From Nicotiana tabacum (Eukaryota > Streptophyta > Magnoliopsida > Solanales > Solanaceae), in assembly GCF_000715075.1 (NCBI RefSeq), contig NC_134101.1, forward strand, positions 147,597,084-147,661,083: a stretch of DNA of 64,000 nt. Reading direction: 5' to 3'. Position 1 is the first letter of the stretch. Every line of letters begins with the position of its first letter. Of this stretch, positions 10,748 to 19,948 are shown piece by piece. The notes beneath the pieces were generated by a model. It did no database searches. It was not told the origin of the DNA and saw only the letters and a list, made by a program, of their open reading frames with translations. Position numbers and translations under genes: made by a program.

Positions 10748-12900
10748 CTTCTGAAAATGAGTGACAAGTAAGGTAACAAGTAAAGTATTAATACAAACAT
10801 GGAAACAATCACAAGTCAGAATCAATTACACAAGTGACTCCCTTTAATTAAGGAGTCACTGTTTAATGGGTAATGACAGATTCAAAATAAGGAAAGAAGA
10901 TCAATTTGGAGACAAACTGATGATTGCCATAAAAGGAATAGTAAAATCATTAAGTAAGTAACCAAGTCTAAGTACAGAAATATGCTTATTTTGGAAAAAT
11001 ATTTAGAAAGGCAAAATAAGGAAAGGAATCAATTAACTTTAACAGGCGAGTGAAATTAGAGTTCATAAAAGAAAAGTTTTTGAAATCAGTCACAAGATTA
11101 AGATCAATCAAAGAAGAAATATGCTTCTGCACTTCAATGTATAAATAAAGTGAACATGGTCATCAGACATGCGAGGCCAAGCACATTGCCAAAAGAAATA
11201 ATCACAAGCATGCAGTAGTGGCAGAAATAAGCTAGGGTTCAATAGTAAAGCAAACATTCGAAGTATAGTAATCAAGTAGGTAAAGTCATATTGAATCAAT
11301 AGTGAAGAAAACAGAGTATCAGAAACATGCAATGGTCTCACAGTAGCAGGTGAGGAAACCTTTTGAAAAGTTAGGGTTTCGGCCATAGTCGAGTTGAAAG
11401 ATAGTAAAAATTAGATAAGTCACGTGAAGAAAAGAGAGTCTGAAACAAGAACTTTCAATCAAGTATTCAAACAAAAAAATTCAGACCCAAAGACCTAGGG
11501 TTTTCGACAACAATCAAGTACAAAAGACGGTAAAACTCAGAGTCAAACAAGAACGAAGCCAGTACATATTTAACAGACAATTTCCGAAAACCGAGTAAGA
11601 TTAAAAAATTAGGGTTTTGTCATATTGAAATAGATAAAGGAACAACATGAGAAAACATAGCAGAATCAGAAACACATTAAAATCAGAGATGAGATTTTGA
11701 AATAACTTAAAAGAAAAACCCTAATCGGAAAAGATAAAGAGTCATTTTGAAAGCAAAGTTAAAGAACCTTCGAGAAAAAATGCTTAAAAGTTCATGGTAA
11801 GCACAGATCTAAGGTAGATCTAAAAGAAATCGAAAGATCTTAGAGATTAGGGTTTAAGAAAACCCAAAAGAAACGAGAAAGATCTCGAAAGTTAACGATC
11901 TAACCAGAAAATGTCAAGGACCCACCTTGAAAGGCCATGAATGGCCAGGAAAGGTCGTGGATGGTCGGAGAAAGGCCATGAACACCAGTCGAGCAAGGAT
12001 TGGACCAAACTCCTTCAAAGTCTGGTCGTGAAACCATATAACCAAACACATATGAGCCATGAAAGGCTGGTATAGGTCCCAAATGTCCACGGAAGACCAT
12101 GGATTAGGTAGGTATTATGGTGGATTAGGGTTTGGTTTGATGACAGTGACTAGGGTTTGTAGGAGTTACAGAGAGGGTTGAGATATAAGAGGGATTCAAA
12201 GGCGGCGATAGGTGAGAAATGAGGTAGGGTAAAAGGGTCGTTTGGGTTAATAAAGAAAAGGGGTAATGGGATCCATTGATCTAAATGATCAACAACTGGG
12301 ATTAAAGGGGTTAGGTGGGGAGTCCGGGTTGGGTCATTTAAATGGGTAAGGGGTCGGATTTAAAATGAATTGGGCCAGGGGGAATTGGGTTCAAACTGGG
12401 GTTAATTTTGGGCTATAATTGAAATGAAATCTGGCTAGATTCTAAATAGCCATTTTTCCCTATTTATTTTATAAAAATAGCAAATTAATTTCTTGAAATA
12501 AATTAAAAGTACTAAAATAATTTATGATATATAATTATCAATTTAAAAATACTGGATTTAATTTTCATGAATATAACACAATTAAATCCTAAAAGAGGCT
12601 AATATCGCAATTATACAATTTAGCCTTTAATAATATTAAATATTTTTGTAAAACTATGCAAAAATTACCTCAGCTATATTTTAGCATAAATATAAAAGTA
12701 CAATAAATTAATCACCAAAAATGATAATTTTGGAAATAATTATTGTGGTTTTATGGATAAAATAGGGAAATAAATTGAGTTAAAAACCTTTAAAAATTAA
12801 GGAAAAAAAAACATTTGGATATACTTATATATGCATATATATGCTATTTTGAAAGTATTTGCACATTGAGAAATATACAGGAAAAAATTGGGTATCAACA

Positions 12901-12914
12901 ACTGTCCCTCTTTA
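12901..12914 (-). other. Polypurine tract of element B
   Basis: The minus strand reads TAAAGAGGGACAGT directly before the LTR start TGTTGATACCC. It is the expected plus-strand priming site for reverse transcription. Confidence 0.82.
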
Positions 12915-13370
12915 CCCGGGAAGGATGAAAGAGTTGTCGGGTAAAGATATGATGGCCAATTTTGACCGAGCGAAATGGTTTGAAGAGGTTAGGTCGCACC
13001 CTGGCTTCTGAGCTGCCAACAAATCCTTGGTTTCACAGGAATCATGTCGTATGTAGTTCAGGATCCATCAGTGAAGTATACCGATGAAGACCTTTCAAGA
13101 ACAAATGCAATATCTAGGGCCGGGTGAGTGGACGGTTTACGGGAATAGTTAGGTTCGATATGGCTGTGGGAACTGGAGTGGGACCTCTCCTGCTGGGATG
13201 GCCGTTGCTTGCTGGTTTACCTGCAATGAAACAATACAGGCGTATTCTATGCATAAATTTAGACATGATGCAAATTCCCGTCGGACCATGAATGTTGTCT
13301 TTGGACAGTTAGGATGACGTCCTTAGACCATGATGTCCCGGGCCATAAAGCGTATGATAAAGGATTCGCA
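12915..13370 (-). other. Proximal 3' UTR of element B
   Basis: Untranslated sequence between the PPT and the minisatellites. There is no ORF of note. The last part (13300-13370) has loose GACCATGATG-type blocks that lead into the 93-bp repeat. Confidence 0.65.
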
Positions 13371-13530
13371 GGCCATGAAATGATGCTCTCGAGCTATGAG
13401 GATGGTGCCTCCGAACCATGATGCCTTTGAATAATGATATACAAAAGATTGGAAGGGTTCCTCAGGCCATGACATGGTGTTCTCGGGCTATGAAGATGGT
13501 GCCTCCGAACGATGACGCCTTTGGATAATT
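13371..13530. repeat. 93-bp spaced tandem repeat, two copies
   Basis: AGGCCATGA(A/C)ATG, then TC(T/G)CG(A/G)GCTATGA and GATGGTGCCTCCGAAC, at 13371 and again at 13464. Confidence 0.85.
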
Positions 13531-13538
13531 TGGCAATA

Positions 13539-13830
13539 TTTCAGCCCATGAGATGCAGTATGAGGCGATCTTTCAGCCCATGAGATATAGTATGAGGCGC
13601 TCTTTCAGCCCATGAGATACAGTATGAGGCGATCTTTCAGCCATGCAGATGCAATATGAGGCGATCTTTCAGCCCACGAGATGCAGTATGAGGCGATCTT
13701 TCAGCCCATGAGATGCAATATGAGGCGATCTTTCAGCCATGCAGATGTAGTATGAGGTGATCTTTTAGCCCATGAGATACAATATGAGGCGATCTTTCAG
13801 CCATGCAAACGCAGATGGAGGTAGAGTTTT
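13539..13830. repeat. 32-bp tandem repeat, about nine copies
   Basis: The unit TTTCAGCCCATGAGATGCAG plus TATGAGGCGATC starts at 13539, 13571, 13603 and onward with small indels. Some copies read CAGCCATGCAGATG. Confidence 0.92.
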
Positions 13831-14145
13831 CAGCCATGCAGATGGAGGTAGAGCTTAACCTCAGAAGGTAGAATGGTAGCCTTATGCAATGCAGAAATGC
13901 AGATGGAGACATCGTTTAGTCTCGGAAGGTAGAATGGTAGCCTTATGCAATACAGAAATGCAGATGGAGACAGCGTTTAGTCTCGGAAGGCAAAATGGTA
14001 GCCTTATGCAATACAGAAATGCAGATGGAGACAATGTTTAGTCTCGGAAGGCAGAATGGTAGCTTTATGCAATGCAGAAATGCAGATGGAGACAACATTT
14101 AGTCTTGTAAGGCAGAATGGTAGCCTTATGCAAGAAATAAAATGG
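13831..14145. repeat. 61-bp tandem repeat, five copies
   Basis: The block (G/A)AATGGTAGC(C/T)TTATGCAA starts at 13871, 13932, 13993, 14054 and 14115, exactly 61 bases apart each time, followed by GCAGATGGAGACA and TTTAGTCT(C/T)G. It shares CAGATGGAG-type sequence with the end of the 32-bp array, so one may have seeded the other. Confidence 0.95.
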
Positions 14146-14593
14146 CAAATCGTAATAGAGCTTTCTTAGCTGATAGCAGATTGCGATATTATGACTGCTA
14201 GGGACATTGTGACACATGGAATGTCACTGTTGTGTGTGGATAGCAAGTGTTGGTAAGTGCAACGGTTCCGAGAGTTGTATTCCCGGACAATGTTTGTCTT
14301 GTGAGTGTATCGTATGTTTGATGATTTCATAATCCAAATGCTTGCATCCAAAGAAAAATCGTGAGTTTTGTTAAGGGAGGTTAGTTCTCATCCCCGCTGG
14401 CTTTTTCTTGACCTGCTCTACTCTAATCTTGTGATACTGTATGTATTATTGGGTTAGCATTGCTAAACAAAGCAATTTTAGTTATATGCATGATTTTGTA
14501 AAAAATATGATATAAGTATATAATTAAGAATAACTTTTTAGATAAGCCGATTACTGTGACGTGGTTCAGGACATTACAACCTCTCTTGCTAAG
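14146..14593 (-). other. Distal 3' UTR of element B, no gene
   Basis: AT-rich, unrepeated sequence. The 61-residue ORF at 14166-14351 has no recognisable features. Confidence 0.6.
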
Positions 14594-14712
14594 GAATTTT
14601 GAGGGTCCTCCTCAAAATTCTGCCCCAGTTTAATGGGTTGATGTTTCTGATTGTTGCTTGCGATGATTCGGCTGAAATTGCTTTAGAATTTTGAGGGTCC
14701 TCCTCAATATTC
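14594..14712 (-). other. Two hairpins in the 3' UTR of element B
   Basis: At 14594-14620 GAATTTTGAGG and CCTCAAAATTC form a perfect 11-bp stem with a 5-base loop. At 14686-14712 the same sequence recurs with one mismatch (CCTCAATATTC). Each is followed by TCTGCCCCAGTTT or a close variant. The stems are about 90 bases apart, just after the pol stop. Confidence 0.85.
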
Positions 14713-14761
14713 TACCCTAGTTTCCAACTGCGAGGGGAAATAAAAATTTATTAAATTGTGA

Positions 14762-14822
14762 CCGAACCCATAGGGCTGCCTACGTATCCCCTCTTAAGCG
14801 GGAATCAGTTCAGGCGTAGTTC
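14762..14822 (-). other. Ogre/Tat conserved motif, element B copy
   Basis: Plus-sense ATAGGGCTGCCTACGTATCC, then GCGGGAATCAGTTC and GGCGTAGTTC. It lies about 30 bases beyond the presumed pol stop and is the reference copy for the three in element A. Confidence 0.8.
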
Positions 14823-14852
14823 AAATTACATCATACAAGGAAAGCATAAAGA

Positions 14853-16075
14853 TTACATATAGTAACATTTGACTGCATCTGAATTGATCGGCTTCGGCTA
14901 GACTTCTCTGTCCATTTCTGCAATTATGAGGGCTCCTCCTGTCAGATCCCGGTGAACCATGTTTGGACCCTGCCAGTTGGGAGAGAACTTCCCTTTGGCT
15001 TCATCTTGATGAGGGTAAATTTTCTTTAACACCAGCTGCCCCGGTGTAAACTGTCTTGGTTTGACTCTTTTGTTGAAGGTTATGGACATTCTGTTTTGAT
15101 AGAGTTGACCATGGAAAACTGCATTCATTCTCTTTCTGTCTATAAGGGCTAGTTGCTCATAATGACTTTTTACCCACTCCACGTCGTCAAGCTCAGCTTC
15201 TTATATGATACTTAGGGAAAGAATTTCTACCTCAGCGGGAATGATAACCTCTGTACCATAAACTAGCATATAGGGGGTTGCCCTAGTTGATGTGAGGATT
15301 TTGGTGTGATTCCCCAATAGAGTAAATGATAACTTCTCATGTCACTATTTATGCTTCTCTATCATTTTCCTCAATATCTTCTTGATATTCTTATTGGCGG
15401 CTTCTGTAGCTCCATTCATTTGAGGCCTATAAGCTGTGGAATTCTTGTGTCTGATTTTGAAAGACTCACACATAGCTTTCATCAAGTCACTGTTGAGATT
15501 GGAGCCATTATTAGTGATTATAGACTCTAGAACCCTGAATCGACAAACAATGCGGTCGCGGACAAAGTCTGCCACAACTTTCTTAGTTACTGCTCTGTAA
15601 GATAATGCTTCGACCCATTTGGTGAAATAGTCGATTGCTACTAGGATAAACTTGTGCCCGTTGGAAGCGGCAGGCTCGATTGGTCTAATAACATCCATTC
15701 CCCAGGCGGCAAACGGCCATGGCGAGCTTGTTGATTAAGCTCATTCGGAGGTACCTTTATCATGTCTGCATGTATCTGACAGCGGTGGCATTTTTGGACA
15801 TACTGGATGCAATCCGTTTCCATAGTCATCCAAAAGTAACCGGCTCGGAGTATCTTCTTTGCTAAGACAAAACCGTTCATATGTGGACCGCAGGTCCCAG
15901 CGTGAATTTCCTCTAGTAGCCTGGATGCTTCCTTCGCGTCGACACACCTTAGTAATCCCAAATCAGGAGTCTTCCTATGCAGGATTCCTCTGCTGTGAAA
16001 GAAATTGTTGGACAATCTCCGCAGTGTGCGTTTCTGAGTAGGATTTGCAAGATTTGGGTATTCTCCTTTTGCCAA
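14853..16075 (-). pseudogene. Ogre integrase, inactivated
   Basis: The integrase would insert the cDNA into the host genome. On the minus strand 16075-15641 carries the N-terminal zinc-binding region (IHAGTCGPHMNG, then CIQYVQKCHRCQ). 15698-15345 carries the catalytic core, with IDYFTKWVEA (first Asp), ITNNGSNLNS, where the second catalytic Asp is replaced by Asn, and NGATEAANKNIKKIL (Glu). 15182-14898 is the C-terminal domain (GKFSPNWQGPNMVHR). The pieces are in different frames, with a disrupted stretch at 15183-15344. A TAG at 14898-14900 cuts off a short tail that would end at TAA 14853-14855. The two changes that are visible as single bases (GAT to AAT, TGG to TAG) fit C-to-T decay. Confidence 0.9.
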
Positions 16076-16339
16076 ATATTCCTTGATATCATGAAACCAA
16101 GGCTTTCTGTCTACTTCTTCTTCAACATGAGCATAGTAAGCTAGCTAATCATGTATCTTTAATGGAATGGGATCAATGAAATTCTTGTCTGGGCGTTGTA
16201 TCATAGATGACAGGGTAGCCAATGCATCAGTGAACTCATTCTGGACTCTAGGAACATGTTGGAACTCCGTCTTCGTGAACCTTTTCCTCAGTTCCTGTAC
16301 ATGATGTAGATACGAGAGTATCTTAGAGTTCTTGGTTGC

Positions 16340-17236
16340 TCATTCTTCACGAACCTGATGTATGAGTAGGTCTAAATCTCTAATCACTAACAACTCTTGA
16401 ATGTTTATGTCAATGGCCATCTTGAGCCCTAAGATGCAGGCTTCGTACTCGGCCATGTTGTTGGTGCAGGGGAACCTGAGTTTGGCAGACACCGGATAAT
16501 GCTGACCGGTTTCTGATACTAGGACTACTCCTATGCCAACTCTTTTGAAGTTTGTCGCTCCATCGAAAAACATTCTCTAACCGTCATAGGATTATGCAAT
16601 GTCTTCTTCTATGAATGATACCTCTTCGTTAGGAAAATACATTTTCAAGGGTTCGTATTCTCCATCCACGGGATTCTTAGCAAGATGGTCTTCTAGTGCT
16701 TGTCCCTTGACCACTTTCTGAGTTACGTAGACAATGTCAACCATACTCAATAGGATTTGCCACTTGGCTAGCTTGCCGGTGGGCATGGGCTTCTAAAAGA
16801 TGTACTTCAAAGGATCCATTCTTGATATGAGATATGTTGTATAGGCACAGAAATAATGCCTTAGCTTCTGATATACCCAAGTCAAAGCATAATAGGTGCG
16901 TTCCAATAGAGAATATCGGGCCTCATACGGGGTGAACTTCTTACTGAGATAATAAATGACTTGTTCCTTCCTTCCTGTTTCATCGTGCTACCCCAGAACA
17001 TAGCCGAAAGCTCCATCCAACACTATAAGGTAGAGTAATAAGGGATTTTCTGGCTCGGGTGGGACTAAAACTGGTGGGGTTGATAGGTACTCCTTGATTC
17101 TATCGAAAGCCTTCTGGCAGTCCTCGGTCCATTCGGTGGAGACATCTTTTTTCAGCATCTTAAAGATTGGCTCACAGATAACTGTAGGTTGTGCTATAAA
17201 CCGGCTGATATAGTTCAGTCTCCCCAAGAAACTCAT
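16340..17236 (-). pseudogene. Ogre RNase H region with second RNase H-like domain
   Basis: 17236-16988 (start of the RT connection/RNase H) includes FLGRLNYISRFIAQPTVICE and AFDRIKEYLSTPPVL. The frame then breaks, with 16985-16800 readable as YYLSKKFTPYEARYS and ALTWVYQKLRHYF. 16786-16592 continues with GKLAKWQILLSMVDI. 16573-16340 starts FDGATNFKRVGIGVVL and carries NNMAEYEACILGLKMAI, the signature of the additional archaeal-type RNase H found in Tat elements. These domains remove the RNA template and trim primers during cDNA synthesis. Several stops and shifts separate the blocks. Between 16340 and 16075 I see only a degenerate continuation. Confidence 0.87.
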
Positions 17237-18225
17237 CAGTCCTTCTTATTCTTTGGTAGTGGAAATTCTTGAATGGATTTGACTTTTGATGGGTCCAGTT
17301 CTATTCCTCGGCGACTCACAATAAACCCAAGTAATTTTCCAGCAGGAACCCCGAATGCGCACTTTGTGGGGTTTAGTTTCAGGTTGTACCTCCGTAATCT
17401 ATTGAAGAACTTCCCCAAATCTTCCATATGATCAGTGGCCTTCTTGGACTTGATGGTAACATCATCCACATATACCTCTATCTCCTTGTGTATCATATCA
17501 TGGAAAATGATGGTCATGGAACTCATGTAGGTGGCCCTACATTCTTCAGGCCGAACGATATCATCTTGTAACAATACATTCCCTATGACGTAATGAAAGC
17601 CGTTTTCTCAGCATCTTCTTCATCCATCTAGATCTGACTGCAATTCATGCTTGGCGCAATTGTCAATCAGGATGTGTATATTTGGCAAAGGGAAGTCGTG
17701 TTTTGGACTGGCCCGGTTGAGATCCCGGTAGTCGACACAGACTCTGACCTTCCCGTCCTTTTTTGGCATTGACATGATGTTGGCTAACCATGTCGGATAT
17801 TCTACCACCCTGAGAACCTTAGCTTTAACTTGCCTAGTGACTTCTTCCTTGATTTTCAAACTCATATCAGGCTTGAACTTTCTTAGCTTTTGCTTTATCG
17901 GTGGACACGTTGGATCGGTTGGCAGTTTGTGAGCCACAATAGACGTACTCAGACCAGTCATGTCATCATACGACCAGGTGAATATGTCCTCATATTCCCT
18001 TAGAAGTTCTGTGTATTCCTTCTTTTCTGATGGCGATAAGTAAATGCTGATTCGTGTTTCCTTGACGTTTTCTGCATCCCCCAGGTTAACAATTTCGATC
18101 TCGTCCAGGTTGGACTTAGGTCTGTTTTCAAAATTCTCAACTTCTTTAACAATATCTTCCGGTATGTCATTTTCCTCTGAATCAATATCCGTTTGTTGCG
18201 TTGTCTCATTGCATGTCACAATCAT
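17236..18225 (-). pseudogene. Ogre reverse transcriptase, motif A deleted
   Basis: 18225-17620 has an acidic N-terminal part (SEENDIPEDIVKEVENFE), then WLANIMSMPKKDGKVRVCVD and DLNRASPKHDFPLPNI, ending at HELQS. The next family block, MDEEDAEKTAFIT, follows in another frame at about 17590-17620. The segment between them, which in Ty3/gypsy RTs holds motif A with its catalytic Asp, is missing (roughly 30-40 bases). 17574-17236 carries an intact YVDD active site (EVYVDDVTIKSK) and KLNPTKCAFGVPAGKLLGFI. The enzyme makes cDNA from element RNA; this copy cannot. Confidence 0.9.
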
Positions 18226-18440
18226 TGGTTCATCAAGATAAGTAATAGTAATGTTGTATAATAAGTAAAGTAATGAGAGAAAAATAATAATGAGTGTTGA
18301 TTCATAAGAAAGTCAAAATGCTTTGATAAATTTCATAACTGTTTTGAACATTGAAGCTCTTATTACGGGAATTAAAATGCAAAAAGAAAATTATTTAGTA
18401 AAAACAGTACATGATGCTTGTTTTAGCCTTGCTACCCCGA
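18226..18440 (-). other. T-rich segment, candidate Ogre intron
   Basis: On the sense (minus) strand, 18440-18226 is strongly T-rich with several stops, between the protease/G-patch segment and the RT ORF. Pea Ogre elements are known to have a spliced intron between the protease and RT parts. Composition and position fit, but I cannot fix the splice sites from one degenerate copy. Confidence 0.45.
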
Positions 18441-18956
18441 GGCTCGTCGGGCTCTGGTTCTCCTGATGGTCCAGTTATTGAGGCGTACCCCTCTGCTTAC
18501 AGCCTGTATGGAAGGGGCTTCCTCCCCCTCCTCCTCGAGAACAACATAACAGTCCATGTCATTGTCTTCTAGGAACAAGTTCTTCACTGCTGCAAGTGCT
18601 TCTTCTTCATCTGACCCGTAAATAATGTCGGCCTATTGAAAAGTTTGTTCCAGACACGGTATTGGCTGCTCCAGTAGAGAGTAAGGACCGTACCATGGTG
18701 GCTACCAGTTGTTGAATTCTTCCCAGGTGTAATCATACCCCAGATCGAAAGTGGTGCCATGTTTCTTGAGTTTTATGGGCTTAGCGATTCCTTGGAGATT
18801 CTTTCCGAGCCCCTTGCTAGGTTCGTACCCACTCCAATTCAGTATACTCTCGATTTTATTATCCCACCATTTGTATTTGTCAACAGCATTTACCCGTTCA
18901 ATGTGGTGGTAAGTCTCTCCACCTAGCTTCCTTCTTCCTTCGATTGCCGGAATGGT
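18441..18956 (-). pseudogene. Protease-RT linker with G-patch-like motif
   Basis: In frame with the protease after a TAG at 18957-18959, the minus strand continues TIPAIEGRRKLGGETYHHIE and, about 45 codons later, WSGYEPSKGLGKNLQGIAKP (about 18770-18835). The GY-x-P-x-KGLGK-x-x-QGI spacing matches the G-patch consensus, a nucleic-acid-binding glycine-rich motif that also follows the protease in betaretroviruses. Further on is an acidic stretch (VVLEEEGEEAPSIQAVSRG). Two in-frame stops interrupt it. This part was probably translated as part of the gag-pro polyprotein. Calling it G-patch is my inference from pattern; Ogre linkers are generally unannotated. Confidence 0.6.
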
Positions 18957-19827
18957 CTAGCGACTGTATATAGGGTTGCTACCGTCACCGTGAATGATCA
19001 CCTCTTGATGATTCCATTCGAATTTTACTGCCTGATACAGTGTTGATGCTATGGCCCCAGCAACATGAATCCACGGCCGTCCCAGCAGCAGGTTGTAAGA
19101 TGTTGGCACGTCTATCACCTGGAAATCGATATCGAACCATATTGGCCCCTTTTGCAAACATATACTAATATCCCCAATGGTGGACCTTTGGGAACCGTCG
19201 AAGGCTTTTATATTGATGGCTCCATCCTTTATCTCGTGCAGTCCTTTACCCAACTTCTTGAGTGTTACCAGTGGACAAATGTTGAGATTGGAACCCCCAT
19301 TGATCAGGATTCTTGTGATGAAATAGTCCTCATATTGCGCAGTGATGTGCAATGCCTTGTTGTGCCCTAGCCCTTCGGGCGATAGCTCATCCTCATGAAA
19401 AGTGATCTTATGGCTCTCCAACACTTGTCCTACCATGTTAGCCATTTCTCTGCCAGTGATGTTGCTTGGTACGTATGCTTCACTTAGCACCTTCAACAGA
19501 GCATTCTTGTGTGCCTCAGAATTTTGTAGCAAAGCAAGAATGGAGATTTGCGCCGGTGTTTTGTTCATCTGGTCGATGACTGAGTATTCGTTGGCCTATA
19601 TCTTTCTCCAAAGATCGTTTTAAACGTGTCTCAATGATGGGTGGCCAGTTGGAGGACTGCTTGCTTGAATCAACTAGATGTTTCGGGGTATAGACTCTAC
19701 CAGTTCGTGTCATACCCTGTGCCGCAATAGTTTCTTCGAACGTAACCTTGCCTTTCCTCCTTGCCTCGGCTTTATAGTCCCAAGGTATAGCTTTTGTATG
19801 AAATGGTGTCATGGTCGACATCGCCAC
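18957..19827 (-). pseudogene. Ogre aspartic protease, catalytic Asp lost
   Basis: 19827-19516 carries PFHTKAIPWDYKAEARRKGK, the region that precedes protease in Tat polyproteins. A frameshift in the overlap leads to 19568-18957, which contains TRILINGGSNLNICPL, where family members have an Asp at the Asn of the NGG triad (AAT in place of GAT). Then come GDISICLQKGPIWFDIDFQV and SYNLLLGRPWIH, the conserved C-terminal hydrophobic-Gly block. The enzyme would cleave the polyprotein into gag, RT and integrase. Loss of the active-site Asp makes this copy inactive. The frame ends at TAG 18957-18959, beyond which the same frame continues into the G-patch-like linker. Confidence 0.9.
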
Positions 19828-19948
19828 TGGGATCAGCGCGACTATCTTTACTCTGAACGAAGCATGTGCCTTGGGTGGTAAAACTGCAACTTTAAACAGT
19901 GTGGGGCGTTTGCCGAAGACACGAATTCGACCTCAATTGGCGATGGCG

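Larger units (their letters stand above)
8325..12900 (-). repeat. 3' LTR of element B (outer end missing)
   Basis: Homologous to 24821-28277 almost throughout, ending in the same GGGTATCAACA (minus-strand start TGTTGATACCC). It retains 1,116 bases (8833-9948) missing from the other LTR and lacks the terminal roughly 287 bases present at 24534-24820. Allowing for both, the two copies agree in length within a few bases, giving an intact LTR of about 4.86 kb. Similarity is high but with many substitutions, so the insertion is not recent. ORFs of 92 and 66 codons at equivalent places in both LTRs are probably chance. Confidence 0.92.

Noticed and set aside
11108..11386. 92-codon ORF present in both B LTRs (also 26477-26755)
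   Set aside because: Equal length is expected from LTR homology. It lies upstream of the TATA box, and many of the differences change amino acids.
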